Positions 17,015 to 26,747 are shown, counted from the first letter of the stretch. The stretch is DNA of 64,000 nucleotides from Octadecabacter dasysiphoniae (GCF_021532615.1 NZ_JAKGAQ010000002.1:906501-970500); one strand, 5' to 3'. Notes: a model not told the origin generated them from the sequence alone. A program made the numbers and translations.

Positions 17015-18421
17015 ATGTCCCCCAAAACGCTTTATGATAAAATCTGGGATGCCCACGTAGCCCACGAAGCCGACGACGGCACCTGCCTGCTGTATATTGA
17101 CCGCCACTTGGTGCACGAGGTCACGTCCCCGCAGGCGTTCGAAGGCCTGCGCATGACGAACCGCACCGTGCGCGCACCCGATAAAACCATCGCCGTGCCC
17201 GATCACAACGTGCCCACCACGCTGGACCGCGCCAACGCCGAAACCATGACCGAAGACAGCCGTATTCAGGTCGAAGCGCTCGATACCAACGCCAAGGAAT
17301 TCGGCATCCACTATTATCCCGTGTCCGACGTGCGCCAAGGCATCGTGCACATCGTCGGCCCCGAACAGGGCTGGACGCTTCCGGGTATGACAGTCGTGTG
17401 CGGCGACAGCCACACCGCCACCCATGGCGCGTTCGGCGCGCTGGCCCACGGCATCGGCACATCCGAGGTCGAACACGTTCTGGCCACGCAAACGCTGATC
17501 CAGAAGAAATCCAAAAACATGAAGGTCGAAATCACCGGCCACCTCAAACCGGGTGTCACGGCCAAAGACATCACCATGTCCGTGATCGGCAAAACCGGTA
17601 CGGCAGGCGGCACCGGCTACGTCATCGAATATTGCGGCACCGCGATTGAAGACCTTTCGATGGAAGGCCGCATGACCGTCTGCAACATGGCGATTGAGGG
17701 CGGCGCACGCGCGGGCCTGATCGCGCCAGACGCCAAAACCTATGCCTATTGCAAAGGCCGCCCCCAAGCCCCGACAGGCGACGATTGGGACAAGGCGCAG
17801 GCTTGGTGGGAAACGCTCTATTCCGATGACGACGCGCATTGGGACATGGTCGTGACCCTCAAAGGCGAAGACATCGCGCCGTCGGTCACATGGGGCACCT
17901 CCCCGGAAGACGTGCTGCCGATTGACGCTGTCGTGCCCGATCCATCCTCCTTCACAGGTGGCAAAATCGACGCGGCCGCGCGCTCCATCGATTACATGGG
18001 CCTCAAGCCCGGTCAGAAACTGACAGACATCGAAATCGACACCGTGTTCATCGGGTCTTGCACAAATGGCCGCATCGAAGATCTGCGCGCCGCGGCTGCA
18101 ATCCTCAAGGGCAAGAAAATCAAAGACGGCCTGCGCGCGATGATCGTGCCCGGGTCCGGCCTTGTGCGCGCTCAAGCCGAAGAAGAAGGCCTTGCCGATA
18201 TCTTCAAGGACGCGGGTTTTGAATGGCGCATGGCGGGCTGTTCCATGTGCCTCGCGATGAACCCCGATCAGCTGGCCGAAGGCGAACGTTGCGCCTCTAC
18301 GTCCAACCGCAACTTTGAGGGCCGTCAGGGCTACAAAGGCCGCACGCACCTCGTGTCTCCGGGCATGGCGGCGGCGGCTGCGATCACCGGCCGCCTCACT
18401 GACGTTCGGGAGATGATGTGA
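17015..18421 (+). CDS. leuC: 3-isopropylmalate dehydratase large subunit
   Basis: 468-residue aconitase-family subunit that, with LeuD, isomerises 2-isopropylmalate to 3-isopropylmalate in leucine synthesis. The [4Fe-4S] cysteines are in [11 protein letters not shown] and in [33 protein letters not shown] is the conserved active-site segment. The ATG at 17015 ([16 protein letters not shown]) follows GGGAGAGG and fits the family start, although an in-frame ATG exists at 16952. The stop overlaps the start of a small lipoprotein gene by one base. Confidence 0.97.
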   Translation: MSPKTLYDKIWDAHVAHEADDGTCLLYIDRHLVHEVTSPQAFEGLRMTNRTVRAPDKTIAVPDHNVPTTLDRANAETMTEDSRIQVEALDTNAKEFGIHYYPVSDVRQGIVHIVGPEQGWTLPGMTVVCGDSHTATHGAFGALAHGIGTSEVEHVLATQTLIQKKSKNMKVEITGHLKPGVTAKDITMSVIGKTGTAGGTGYVIEYCGTAIEDLSMEGRMTVCNMAIEGGARAGLIAPDAKTYAYCKGRPQAPTGDDWDKAQAWWETLYSDDDAHWDMVVTLKGEDIAPSVTWGTSPEDVLPIDAVVPDPSSFTGGKIDAAARSIDYMGLKPGQKLTDIEIDTVFIGSCTNGRIEDLRAAAAILKGKKIKDGLRAMIVPGSGLVRAQAEEEGLADIFKDAGFEWRMAGCSMCLAMNPDQLAEGERCASTSNRNFEGRQGYKGRTHLVSPGMAAAAAITGRLTDVREMM

Positions 18422-18672
18422 TGAAGCCAGTCTTCTTGTTAATCGCAACCTTGGGCCTCACGGCGTGTGGCGACATCGCCAACAAAAACCCCCAAGCCTT
18501 TTCCTCTAATGTTCGGGACGGACAGATCACCGGCACATATAACCCTGAGGGCTGGACGTCTGATGAAATCCAGACATTCAGCCGCAGTAATTGCGCCAGC
18601 GGCACAATCGCCAGCTATTCCGAAGCCCCGCAGGCAAATGGTCTGATCGCTTTCGTGATCGATTGTGCCTGA
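18421..18672 (+). CDS. small lipoprotein
   Basis: 83 residues with a lipoprotein signal ([18 protein letters not shown]; lipobox LTAC). The mature part holds two more cysteines (NCASGTIA and VIDCA), which could form a disulfide. The gene starts within the leuC stop (TGATG), so it is translationally coupled to leuC. Function unknown. Confidence 0.8.
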   Translation: MKPVFLLIATLGLTACGDIANKNPQAFSSNVRDGQITGTYNPEGWTSDEIQTFSRSNCASGTIASYSEAPQANGLIAFVIDCA

Positions 18673-18698
18673 TCGAAGATGATGCAGAAGGATTTCCA

Positions 18699-19181
18699 AT
18701 GACCATGAAACGACGCGGGTTCCTGCAACTACTCGGGGGTGCGCTCGCCGCACCTTTGATGCCATCCGCATCACTGGGTGCAGCGTCAAAGGCGGCTTAC
18801 CCCGCCAGCGCGCTGCACGCCGCGATCTATCACGCGCAGTCCCGTGTAAATTTCTCGGTCTTCGCACTGGCGCAGAAGCTTGGCCTCGATCTTGGTCAGG
18901 CAGAACAGCTCATGTCGGATATGTCCACACGTGGCATCCTCGGCCCGATGCAGGGATCGACACAGGCAGGGCGCTGGGCCCGCAGCAAGGTCTGGACCCA
19001 CCCGATAGTGAACGCCCAAACCGCGCGCGAAGCGACCAAAGCCAAACGCGACACACCCCAAACGCGGACCGATGTGCGCACCTATAAAGAACCCGATCTT
19101 GGTGCGTTTCTTATACATCTGCGAAAAATCGCTGTGGATCAGGGGTTTACCCTCCATCCGCGCTGTTTTGAGGCTGCATAA
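18699..19181 (+). CDS. Tat-type secreted hypothetical protein
   Basis: 160 residues. The N-terminus MTMKRRGFLQLLGGALAAPL has twin arginines followed by a hydrophobic stretch and looks like a Tat signal. The mature part contains YPASALHAAIYHAQSRVNFSV, a DLGQAEQLMSDMSTRGI helix and a C-terminal LIHLRKIAVDQGF. No domain recognised. The ATG at 18699 follows GAAGG; the frame is open further upstream, but there it overlaps the lipoprotein gene. It sits between the leuC-linked lipoprotein and leuD, and is probably in the same transcript. Confidence 0.75.
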   Translation: MTMKRRGFLQLLGGALAAPLMPSASLGAASKAAYPASALHAAIYHAQSRVNFSVFALAQKLGLDLGQAEQLMSDMSTRGILGPMQGSTQAGRWARSKVWTHPIVNAQTAREATKAKRDTPQTRTDVRTYKEPDLGAFLIHLRKIAVDQGFTLHPRCFEAA

Positions 19182-19189
19182 CCTTATGG

Positions 19190-19233
19190 GACCCATACCG
19201 GACCCATACCAAACCCATACCGGACCCATACGG
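19190..19233 (+). repeat. four tandem copies of an 11-bp unit
   Basis: Units GACCCATACCG, GACCCATACCA, AACCCATACCG and GACCCATACGG follow each other without gaps in the gap before leuD. Unit length equals about one helical turn. Two GTTAACG motifs 22 bp apart follow at 19264 and 19286. Confidence 0.85.
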
Positions 19234-19309
19234 GTCTGATTTATGACCAAAGCGTTCACCGAAGTTAACGCACACCGTGAAACCGGTTAACGCTCGCAAA
19301 GGAAATACG

Positions 19310-19915
19310 ATGCAAAAATTCGATAAACTCTCAGGCATCGCGGCCCCCATGCCGCTGGTAAACATCGATACGGACATGATTATCCCGAAGGTGTTTTTGA
19401 AAACGATCAAACGCTCCGGCCTCGGCGTGAACCTGTTTGATGAAATGCGGTTTGACCGCCAAGGCAATGAAATCGCTGACTTTGTTTTGAATCAGCCCGC
19501 CTACCGCGAAGCCTCTGTGCTGGTCGCAGGCGACAATTTCGGTTGCGGATCATCGCGTGAACACGCCCCATGGGCCATCGCGGATTTCGGTATTCGCTGC
19601 GTGATTTCCACCAGCTTTGCCGATATTTTCTATAATAACTGCTTTAAAAACGGCATCTTACCCATCGTGCTGCCAGAAGAAGAACGCGACGCGCTGATGA
19701 AAGACGCCGAAAAAGGCGCCAACGCCCGCATCGAAATCGACCTTGAGGCGCAGACAGTCACGTCCTCGGACGGGGATGTATATTCGTTCGACGTCGACAG
19801 CTTCAAGAAGCACTGCCTTATGAACGGTTTGGACGACATCGGCCTGACCATGGAAAAAGCTGCCTCAATTGACGCATTCGAGGCGCAGCATTCCGCCGAT
19901 CGTCCGTGGGTCTGA
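19310..19915 (+). CDS. leuD: 3-isopropylmalate dehydratase small subunit
   Basis: 201-residue swivel-domain subunit, partner of Leu[28 protein letters not shown] at the start (shown here for identification in part) and [15 protein letters not shown], with [17 protein letters not shown], are the standard LeuD motifs. The ATG at 19310 follows AAAGGA; an earlier in-frame ATG at 19277 would add eleven unrelated residues. A terminator follows at 19949. LeuC and LeuD are separated by two unrelated genes and 128 bp containing tandem repeats. Confidence 0.96.
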   Translation: MQKFDKLSGIAAPMPLVNIDTDMIIPKVFLKTIKRSGLGVNLFDEMRFDRQGNEIADFVLNQPAYREASVLVAGDNFGCGSSREHAPWAIADFGIRCVISTSFADIFYNNCFKNGILPIVLPEEERDALMKDAEKGANARIEIDLEAQTVTSSDGDVYSFDVDSFKKHCLMNGLDDIGLTMEKAASIDAFEAQHSADRPWV

Positions 19916-19944
19916 CCAAAACCGGCGAATTACGGCACTGATTT

Positions 19945-19976
19945 TAAAGGGGCGTCCAACCGGGCGCCCCTTTTTT
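19945..19976 (+). terminator. rho-independent terminator after leuD
   Basis: Stem GGGGCG / CGCCCC (19949-19954 with 19965-19970), ten-base loop, then TTTTTT; the stem can be extended by A-T pairs. Confidence 0.88.
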
Positions 19977-20166
19977 GCGACACAGGCCCTAACAGGACGT
20001 GAACGGAAACTTGTGTCCCAAGCCCGCATTAACCCCACATTTAGACATCTTCGGTCTAATGCTTTGGAATGGTTGCAATCTCGCACCAGTGTTGCCGCAA
20101 ATCGGCCCTGATTTATTTGCAAGTTCAATCAACGACTTGAAGCGATAACTGAATGTGGGCAACATT

Positions 20167-21105
20167 ATGGCGAAGATGAGGCAACCTGCCGATAATGAGC
20201 AGGATCAAAACGGGACAAGGCCGCGGCATCGTATCGCGTCCGACCGAAATGAGGGTAGAACAGCAGTGTTTTCACGGCTTTCAGGTGCTGTCTTTAGGGC
20301 GGCCTTAGTGATTTTGATGATCGCGACTCCGTCGATGATGCTGACAGGCACAACGATGGACACCGCACAGATTGTGGCACTTGTCTGCATTGTGTCGGGG
20401 GTTTTCACCTTCGTTGAATACAATTCCGTGTCCCCCAGCCTGATCGAATTCCGCGACGCGCCGCCCTTTAACCGCGTGCGGTATTTCGGCCTCGCCGCGA
20501 CCATCCTCGCGTTAACAGTTATTGCCAAAGGCGCGACCGAGCCCACCACACTGACGGTCCTTTTCAACATGATCGGCGGTTCCCTAGCCGAAGCCATGGA
20601 CTTCCCCTATTCCCCCGTCCGGCTGGTTGTCTTGATGCTCCCCGCAGAGGCGGATGGCGCGTTAATCAATAGCGTCCGCACCGCTGCCGCGCTCAGCTAT
20701 CTGGTGTCGCTCTTGTCGCTCGCGTTCTTTGTTTTGGCCCTGCGTTTGAACAATTGGCCGAACCAGCGGGGCGGTTTCAACGTCTGGATCAACCTGCCCA
20801 CATTCGATGCCACGGCAGGTGGTGACGTCGTTGAACGGCTCGAACGGGACGGTCAGCTTAACCTTATATTAGGGTTTTTGCTGCCATTCTTGATCCCAGC
20901 ATTCGTGAAACTGGCGTCCGACATGTTCAACCCGATCCAGTTGCAGGATGCGCATACGTTGATTTGGACAATGACCGCATGGGCCTTTATCCCCGCCAGT
21001 CTGATCATGCGCGGCATTGCAATGCTGCGTGTCGGTCAGATGATCGCGCTGCAACGCGAGCGCGCCTATCTGCATGCCAAAGACGAAGACGCCATAGCCG
21101 TCTGA
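20167..21105 (+). CDS. conserved multi-pass membrane protein of unknown function
   Basis: 312 residues counted from the ATG at 20167; a GTG four codons upstream is equally possible because neither has a good RBS. The first 35 residues are polar and basic; then six or so membrane segments follow (for example VFRAALVILMIATPSMML, MDTAQIVALVCIVSGVF, LSYLVSLLSLAFFVLALRL, NLILGFLLPFLIPAFV). No domain recognised. It overlaps the EEP-type gene downstream through CTGA and so is probably its operon partner. Confidence 0.75.
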   Translation: MAKMRQPADNEQDQNGTRPRHRIASDRNEGRTAVFSRLSGAVFRAALVILMIATPSMMLTGTTMDTAQIVALVCIVSGVFTFVEYNSVSPSLIEFRDAPPFNRVRYFGLAATILALTVIAKGATEPTTLTVLFNMIGGSLAEAMDFPYSPVRLVVLMLPAEADGALINSVRTAAALSYLVSLLSLAFFVLALRLNNWPNQRGGFNVWINLPTFDATAGGDVVERLERDGQLNLILGFLLPFLIPAFVKLASDMFNPIQLQDAHTLIWTMTAWAFIPASLIMRGIAMLRVGQMIALQRERAYLHAKDEDAIAV

Positions 21106-22187
21106 TCGCAGTAGTTCTTTCACTGGTTTTTGTGCCGACTTTTGTGTTGGCGCAATCCGGTGAAACTGTCCGCATTGCGACCTTCGCGGCGCCCCTCAGC
21201 CGGGACGGGCCGGGGCTTTTGCTGCGCGACATCGTAAAAGGCGAAGATACGCAGATTGCTGCCATTGTAGGGGTGATTGACCATGTTGCGCCTGACATTC
21301 TGGTGCTGACTGACTTTGACTTTGATGCAGGTGGTGCGGCGATGGCCGCGTTTTCAAACACCCTCGCGATACCCTATCCCTACAGCTATTCGGCCTTGCC
21401 CAACGCGGGCCAGCAAACGGGCCTTGATCTGGATGGGGACGGGTTCACAGGCGATGCGCGCGATGCCTTTGGGTACGGCCGTTTCTTGGGCGATGGGGGC
21501 ATGGCCATTCTGTCCCGCCTGCCGATCAACGAAACCGATGTGATCGACCTGAGCGGAACGTTGTGGCGCGACGTGCCGAACGCAAAATTGCCGATGGTCG
21601 ACGGTCGCGCGTTCCCGTCCGAGCAGGTTCACGAGGCATTGCGGGTCTCGTCCACGGGGCATTGGATGGTGCCAATTTCCATCGGCGATCAGACCATTAC
21701 GCTCCTCGCATATTCGGCCACGGCCCCTGTTTTCGACGGGCCGGAGGATTTCAACGGATTGCGCAATCGCGATGAGCTGAAGTTATGGGAGGCTGTCTTG
21801 GACGGTGCCTTGGGCGCGCCACCAACCATGCCGGTGTTGATCGGGAACGTAAACGCGGACCCGTCCGATGGCCAAGGGTTGCGGGGTGGAATCGCTGATG
21901 TCGTGACCCGCGGCGATCTACAGGATCCGATGCCGCGCAGCGCCGGCGGGGTCATGGTGGCCGATCCCACGCACACTGGTGATCCGGCCCTCGACACCGC
22001 AGACTGGTCAGACGGCGGGCCAGGTAATTTGCGCGTGTCCTACATTTTACCCTCCGCAAAAATTGCCATCAGTGGTGCAGGCGTTTTCTGGCCCGCAGCT
22101 GACGATCCTATGGCTGCGCTTTTGGGGGAAGACGGGTTTGCCGCCGGACCGCACCGATTGGTTTGGGTCGATATTGCCGTGCCCTAA
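21102..22187 (+). CDS. endonuclease/exonuclease/phosphatase-fold protein, altered active site
   Basis: About 361 residues. A signal peptide (LIAVVLSLVFVPTFVLAQ) precedes an EEP domain: VRIATFAAPLSRDGPG, APDILVLTDFD, GLDLDGDGFTGDARDAFGYG, GNLRVSYILPS and HRLVWVDI. The usual GDxN motif reads PVLIGNVNADP (Asp to Asn), and the RVDY-type motif reads RVSY. No ATG/GTG/TTG fits; the CTG at 21102 overlaps the stop of the upstream gene as CTGA and places the signal peptide at the very start, so I chose it. Periplasmic, perhaps without catalysis. The start is uncertain, the fold assignment is firm. Confidence 0.75.
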   Translation: MIAVVLSLVFVPTFVLAQSGETVRIATFAAPLSRDGPGLLLRDIVKGEDTQIAAIVGVIDHVAPDILVLTDFDFDAGGAAMAAFSNTLAIPYPYSYSALPNAGQQTGLDLDGDGFTGDARDAFGYGRFLGDGGMAILSRLPINETDVIDLSGTLWRDVPNAKLPMVDGRAFPSEQVHEALRVSSTGHWMVPISIGDQTITLLAYSATAPVFDGPEDFNGLRNRDELKLWEAVLDGALGAPPTMPVLIGNVNADPSDGQGLRGGIADVVTRGDLQDPMPRSAGGVMVADPTHTGDPALDTADWSDGGPGNLRVSYILPSAKIAISGAGVFWPAADDPMAALLGEDGFAAGPHRLVWVDIAVP

Positions 22188-22199
22188 CAGCCCCCTTTC

Positions 22200-22228
22200 T
22201 TGACCCTTGCGCGTGGACGGGCTAGGCG
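22200..22228 (+). promoter_or_regulatory. probable leuB promoter
   Basis: TTGACC (22200-22205), 17-base spacer, TAGGCG (22223-22228), 43 bp before the leuB ATG. The -35 is close to consensus; the -10 follows the TAGG type seen before several genes in this window. Confidence 0.5.
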
Positions 22229-22271
22229 GTTTGCAATCGTTTCAGACCCACACCACACAAGGACGCACCAC

Positions 22272-23375
22272 ATGTCGAACCCTTCCCTTTTGATCCTGCC
22301 AGGCGACGGCATTGGCCAAGAAGTCATGGCCGAAGTGCGCCGCGTCATCGACTGGTTCGGCGCAAAGCGCGACATGCAATTTGACGTGTCCGAAGACCTT
22401 GTTGGCGGCGCGGCCTACGACAAACACGGCGTTCCGTTGCACGACGATACGATGGCCAAAGCGCAAGAGGTGGACGCGGTTCTTCTTGGCGCAGTTGGCG
22501 GCCCTGCCTACGACGACCTCGATTTTTCTGTGAAACCCGAACGTGGCCTTTTGCGCCTGCGCAAGGAAATGGACCTGTTTGCAAACCTGCGCCCCGCCCA
22601 GTGTTTTGATGCGCTGTCTGATTTTTCGTCCCTAAAAAAAGAACTGGTCGCAGGCCTCGATATCATGATCGTGCGCGAACTGACGTCCGGTGTGTATTTC
22701 GGTGAACCGCGCGGCATCCACATGGAAGACAACATGCGCGTCGGCATCAACACCCAGCGCTACACCGAGGCCGAGATTGAACGTGGCGCACGTGCCGCAT
22801 TTGAAATGGCGATGAAGCGCGACAAGAAATTGTGCTCCATGGAAAAGGCCAACGTCATGGAAAGCGGTATCCTGTGGCGCGATGTTGTGACCGAAGTGCA
22901 CGCCGACTACCCAGAGGTCGAACTGTCCCACATGTACGCCGACAACGGCGCGATGCAGTTGGTGCGCGCGCCCAAACAGTTCGACGTAATCTACACCGAC
23001 AACCTGTTCGGCGACATCTTGTCTGACTGCGCTGCGATGCTGACAGGGTCCCTTGGTATGTTGCCGTCTGCGTCCCTTGGTGCGCCGATGGAAAATGGCC
23101 GCCCGAAGGCGATGTACGAACCTGTCCACGGGTCCGCGCCTGACATTATGGGACAGGGCAAGGCGAACCCGATTGCCTGTATCCTAAGCTTTGCGATGGC
23201 GCTGCGGTATTCGTTCGACGAAGGTGCAGATGCCACACGTCTTGAAGCGGCGATTGAAAAAGTACTCGCGGATGGTGTTCGTACCGGTGATCTTCTGTCG
23301 GATGAAAACAGCACTGCCGTTTCCACATCTGGCATGACCGACGCGATCCTCGAAGCTCTCGACGCGTCCCTTTAG
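22272..23375 (+). CDS. leuB: 3-isopropylmalate dehydrogenase
   Basis: 367-residue NAD-dependent beta-decarboxylating dehydrogenase that converts 3-isopropylmalate to 2-oxoisocaproate in leucine synthesis. Motifs: [14 protein letters not shown] at the start, [14 protein letters not shown] (substrate binding), [20 protein letters not shown] and the [20 protein letters not shown] metal/cofactor segment, then [11 protein letters not shown]. Start ATG at 22272 after AAGGA. It has its own promoter-like element, apart from leuC/leuD. The stop overlaps that of the convergent bciA-like gene. Confidence 0.97.
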   Translation: MSNPSLLILPGDGIGQEVMAEVRRVIDWFGAKRDMQFDVSEDLVGGAAYDKHGVPLHDDTMAKAQEVDAVLLGAVGGPAYDDLDFSVKPERGLLRLRKEMDLFANLRPAQCFDALSDFSSLKKELVAGLDIMIVRELTSGVYFGEPRGIHMEDNMRVGINTQRYTEAEIERGARAAFEMAMKRDKKLCSMEKANVMESGILWRDVVTEVHADYPEVELSHMYADNGAMQLVRAPKQFDVIYTDNLFGDILSDCAAMLTGSLGMLPSASLGAPMENGRPKAMYEPVHGSAPDIMGQGKANPIACILSFAMALRYSFDEGADATRLEAAIEKVLADGVRTGDLLSDENSTAVSTSGMTDAILEALDASL

Positions 23376-24316
23376 AAAACTGCGTGGTCGCCCAAATCGG
23401 CGGCCACGTTTCCGTCTATCATCGCAGCGTAGTGATCGCGTAGCGTGTCTTGTCCGAACGATGGCGTGGCGTCCGCGTCATAGCGCGCACCGTCCCACAC
23501 CAGCATCGACTCGCTTGCGTAATAGCGCCCGATCCTGGCGAACTGGGCCTTTCGTTTCAGCGCAGGAACAACGGCCCCGCCGATCGACAACCCCTTAATG
23601 ATCGCATCCATTACACCCAACGGCACTGATTTGAATTTCGGGTCCTTCCCCAACAGATCAAATATCATCTGCCCTTGCGCGCGCGGGGTGATGGCATCAC
23701 CGGGTCCACCAACCGGCAAAATGCGGTTCTGCAGGGCGGGGTCGGTCAGGCACAGTGTCAGATAGCGGCCTAAGTCACGGTCGCTAATAGGTTTGCAGGC
23801 CGTCATCTTTCCGTCGCCAAATAGCAAGAAAGGCTTGCCCGATTTCACTCGTTCAATCTGCCCCGACAAGGATTTGAAAAATGCGGTGGGGCGCACGATG
23901 GAATAGGTCAGCTCGCTGTTTGTCAGTGCGTCTTCGAACGCCAGCTTTGCCTTTTGAAATTCCAACAGCGGTTTTTGTACACAGATCGCGGACAGCAGCA
24001 CAAATTGGCCGACCCCTGCCGCCTTTGCAGCGTTCAGGATCGACACATGCGCGCCGTGATCAATCGCCCAAGCGTCCGCAGGATCACCCGTACGCGACGC
24101 GAGGCAGGACACAATGGCATCCGCCGCGGGCATCGCTCCTAACGCCGTCACATCCGCATGCCAGATCTTGACCGTATCGGGCAGCAACGTCGCATCGGCG
24201 GAGGGGCGCACGACGCATGTCACATGATGCCCGGCCTGTGTGAGCGCCAGTGCCGTCGCACGGCCAATCGTGCCAGTGGCCCCGAACAACAGAACCGATT
24301 TCGATGCAGTTTTCAT
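23372..24316 (-). CDS. bciA: divinyl chlorophyllide 8-vinyl-reductase, BciA type
   Basis: 314-residue NAD(P)-binding protein of the NmrA/SDR fold. GATGTIGRA (12-20) is the dinucleotide site. Long matches to plant DVR and bacterial BciA are visible: [75 protein letters not shown] and [11 protein letters not shown]. BciA reduces the C8 vinyl group of (proto)chlorophyllide with NADPH. No other pigment gene is in the window; in Rhodobacter bciA also lies outside the photosynthesis gene cluster. It implies bacteriochlorophyll synthesis in this lineage, now or in the past. The gene is intact. Confidence 0.88.
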   Translation of the reverse strand: MKTASKSVLLFGATGTIGRATALALTQAGHHVTCVVRPSADATLLPDTVKIWHADVTALGAMPAADAIVSCLASRTGDPADAWAIDHGAHVSILNAAKAAGVGQFVLLSAICVQKPLLEFQKAKLAFEDALTNSELTYSIVRPTAFFKSLSGQIERVKSGKPFLLFGDGKMTACKPISDRDLGRYLTLCLTDPALQNRILPVGGPGDAITPRAQGQMIFDLLGKDPKFKSVPLGVMDAIIKGLSIGGAVVPALKRKAQFARIGRYYASESMLVWDGARYDADATPSFGQDTLRDHYAAMIDGNVAADLGDHAVF

Positions 24317-24417
24317 AAGCGAACCCTAGGCGAGCGATACAATAGTTCCAATCACCACCTTGAGACTTTATGCGGGGGTGTTAACGGTAACGAAACCAAA
24401 CCACGAAAAGAAGACCC

Positions 24418-25377
24418 ATGTCTGCAAACGCAAAAGGTGCCCTGCTGGCGCTGCTCGCCTTCGGAATTTTCGCGACTCACGATGTCTTTGTGAAGACGTT
24501 GGGCGCGGTCTATTCGCCCGTTCAAATCGTGTTCTTTTCGGTTTTGTTCAGCTTTCCACTGGCGACAGTGATGTTGATGCGGGATTCGACGCCCGGCACA
24601 TTGTTGCCGCGCCATCCATGGTGGATGGCATTGCGCACTGCCGCATCTGTGGCGACAGCGGTGTCTGCATTCTACGCGTTTACGGTGCTACCTCTGGCGC
24701 AGACCTACGCCATTTTGTTTGCCTCGCCTTTGTTGATCACGATCCTCGCGATTCCGGTCTTGGGGGAAACGGTTCGCATTCGCAGATGGCTGGCGGTGAT
24801 CGTGGGTTTGACGGGTGTGATGGTCGTGTTGCGGCCCGGATCAACCGACCTGACGCTGGGCCATGCAGCGGCGTTAACGGCGGCGGTTGGCGGTTCAATC
24901 GCGTCCATTATCGTGCGCCGGATCGGGGCGGACGAACGCCCCGTTGTGATGCTGCTTTATCCGATGGTCGCGAACTTTATCCTCATGGGGATCGCACTTG
25001 CGTTTGTTTATAAGCCGATGCCGATTGAACATATTGGCCTCGTGGCGTTGGTGGCGGCATTCGCTTGGACGGCGGGGCGCTGTATTATCGCAGCCTATCA
25101 AGCGGGCGAAGCGGCGATTATTGCGCCAATGCAATATTCCCAGATTGTTTGGGCGACAATCTATGGCGCGGTGTTCTTCAGTGAAACGATAGACCGCCCG
25201 ACCATCATCGGCTCGTCCATCATCATTGCATCAGGCCTATACATCGTTCTGCGCGAAAGCCGTTCTGATGTGTCGTCCACGACGCCTGTGTTGCGCACGC
25301 GGTCACGCCATGAAACCGGCACCTACATGCGCGCAGGGCCTTTGTTGCGTCTGCTTGGCCGTCACCCCGACAGTTAG
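24418..25377 (+). CDS. DMT superfamily (EamA) transporter
   Basis: 319 residues with two EamA repeats and about ten membrane helices. LLALLAFGIFATHDVFVKTLG opens the first repeat (shown in part: FGIFATHDVFVKTLG), PLLITILAIPVLGETV and FSETIDRPTIIGSSIIIASG close the two repeats. Typical of inner-membrane exporters or uptake carriers for amino acids or metabolites; the substrate cannot be told. The C-terminal 35 residues are polar. The stop overlaps that of the convergent oxidoreductase. Confidence 0.88.
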   Translation: MSANAKGALLALLAFGIFATHDVFVKTLGAVYSPVQIVFFSVLFSFPLATVMLMRDSTPGTLLPRHPWWMALRTAASVATAVSAFYAFTVLPLAQTYAILFASPLLITILAIPVLGETVRIRRWLAVIVGLTGVMVVLRPGSTDLTLGHAAALTAAVGGSIASIIVRRIGADERPVVMLLYPMVANFILMGIALAFVYKPMPIEHIGLVALVAAFAWTAGRCIIAAYQAGEAAIIAPMQYSQIVWATIYGAVFFSETIDRPTIIGSSIIIASGLYIVLRESRSDVSSTTPVLRTRSRHETGTYMRAGPLLRLLGRHPDS

Positions 25378-26591
25378 ATCACGGCATCTTCGACGAACTT
25401 CTGCCCTGCTGCGATGCGTTCATATCCGAAGGGCGACAGATCAAGAGTGCGGTATTCGCCGTAGATCAACATTTCCGATGTGCCGCGCCCCATCGCAGGG
25501 GATTGCTGCAATCCGTGGCCTGAAAACCCGTTGAGGAAGAAGAAATTTTCGACCTCGGGGTGGGGGCCCAATATCGCGTTATGATCCATTGTGTTCGTGT
25601 CGTAATGCCCCGCCCATTCTGCTGTCACTTTAATGGACTCAAATTGTGGAATCCGTGTCGCGATGACGGGCCAGATGTGGTCTTGCCACAGGGCGTGGTC
25701 CATCGTGAAATCGTCAAAATCGACCGCCGGATCATAATCTGAATGGCCACCTGCAAGGTATGTGGTTGGTCCGTCCTGGCGAAAGTGCACGCCGGACGGG
25801 TCAATCGTAAGGGGTAGGTCGCGATCCAGCGGCTGTTCGGCTGTGAAAATCCAAGTAAAACGTTTGCGCGGTTCAACAGGGATATCGATACCGGCCATTT
25901 TTGCTGTCTTTGCACCGCGTGGGCCTGTGGCGTTCACGATTTTGCCGCAGCCGATCACATCACCGGATGCCAGCGTCACGCTTTGCACGCGTGAACCGCT
26001 CACGCTCATCGAAACGACTTCACCTGCAAGGAATTCGGCACCCCGTTCACGGGCTGACCTGCGCCACCATTCGAACACTGTGCCCCCGTCCCAGTAACCT
26101 TCGTCGACCAGATTGATACTGCCGAGCTTGATGTCATCCACGTTATAAAACGGATAGGCGGCCTTGATCTGTTCGGGCGTCATCAATTGGGTCGCGGCAC
26201 CTTGATCCAGTTGCACCTTTTGGGCGGTGCGCAGCTGGTCGGCGAATTCATCAGTGTCCGCGAGGTACATGTAGCCGTAGCTTTGGATTGAGAGTTCGGG
26301 CACGCGCGGGTCATTGCCCATGGCGCCTTTGAACCCCTTGATGAACTCTGCCCCGAATTGGGAGATCTGAACATTCAGCGGGTTGGAAAACTGTTGGCGA
26401 ATGCAGGAGTTCGTGTGGGCCGTGGCAGAGTTTTCATAACTTGGGTCGCGTTCAATCACGAGGATCGAGCCATCAAAGTCAGGATTGTCTGATAAAAACC
26501 AAGCGACCGCAGACCCGTAGATCGCCCCGCCGATGATCACCACATCGTAGGTTTTGCGCGATGGTGTGGTGTTAAATTGTGCTGATGCCAT
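25374..26591 (-). CDS. FAD-dependent oxidoreductase of the DAO family
   Basis: 405-residue flavoenzyme of the D-amino-acid oxidase/sarcosine oxidase group. The FAD-binding GxGxxG-like motif is VVIIGGAIYGSAVAWFL (about residues 17-33), followed by VIERD for the ribose. Other family segments are TAHTNSCIRQQF, VDEGYWDGGTVFEWWRR, KIVNATGPRG and NGFSGHGLQQSPAMGRGTSE near the C-terminus. It probably oxidises a C-N bond in an amino acid or amine; the substrate is not evident. Single gene, divergent from fbpA. Confidence 0.87.
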   Translation of the reverse strand: MASAQFNTTPSRKTYDVVIIGGAIYGSAVAWFLSDNPDFDGSILVIERDPSYENSATAHTNSCIRQQFSNPLNVQISQFGAEFIKGFKGAMGNDPRVPELSIQSYGYMYLADTDEFADQLRTAQKVQLDQGAATQLMTPEQIKAAYPFYNVDDIKLGSINLVDEGYWDGGTVFEWWRRSARERGAEFLAGEVVSMSVSGSRVQSVTLASGDVIGCGKIVNATGPRGAKTAKMAGIDIPVEPRKRFTWIFTAEQPLDRDLPLTIDPSGVHFRQDGPTTYLAGGHSDYDPAVDFDDFTMDHALWQDHIWPVIATRIPQFESIKVTAEWAGHYDTNTMDHNAILGPHPEVENFFFLNGFSGHGLQQSPAMGRGTSEMLIYGEYRTLDLSPFGYERIAAGQKFVEDAVI

Positions 26592-26657
26592 GGTTAATCC
26601 TCTCGGTTGGTACAGGGCGCGAAAAATCTGTTTTGGTCAAGCGCTGTGCGTCGTACG

Positions 26658-26676
26658 CTAAAGTTGATAATTTTAG
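26658..26676. promoter_or_regulatory. inverted repeat upstream of fbpA
   Basis: CTAAA-N9-TTTAG, followed by TCGG. The string TTTTAGTCGG recurs at about 29529-29538 upstream of fbpB. Candidate iron-responsive operator; motif identity is not established. Confidence 0.35.
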
Positions 26677-26747
26677 TCGGAAAAGCTTGACCAGCGCGGG
26701 GTGGTTTTGTAGTTGAGTAAAAAAGTCAGATATAAAGGACAGACTTT

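Noticed and set aside
16943..18448. 501-codon open frame on the minus strand across leuC
   Set aside because: Antisense to leuC; long only because of GC-rich third positions. The product shows no domain.
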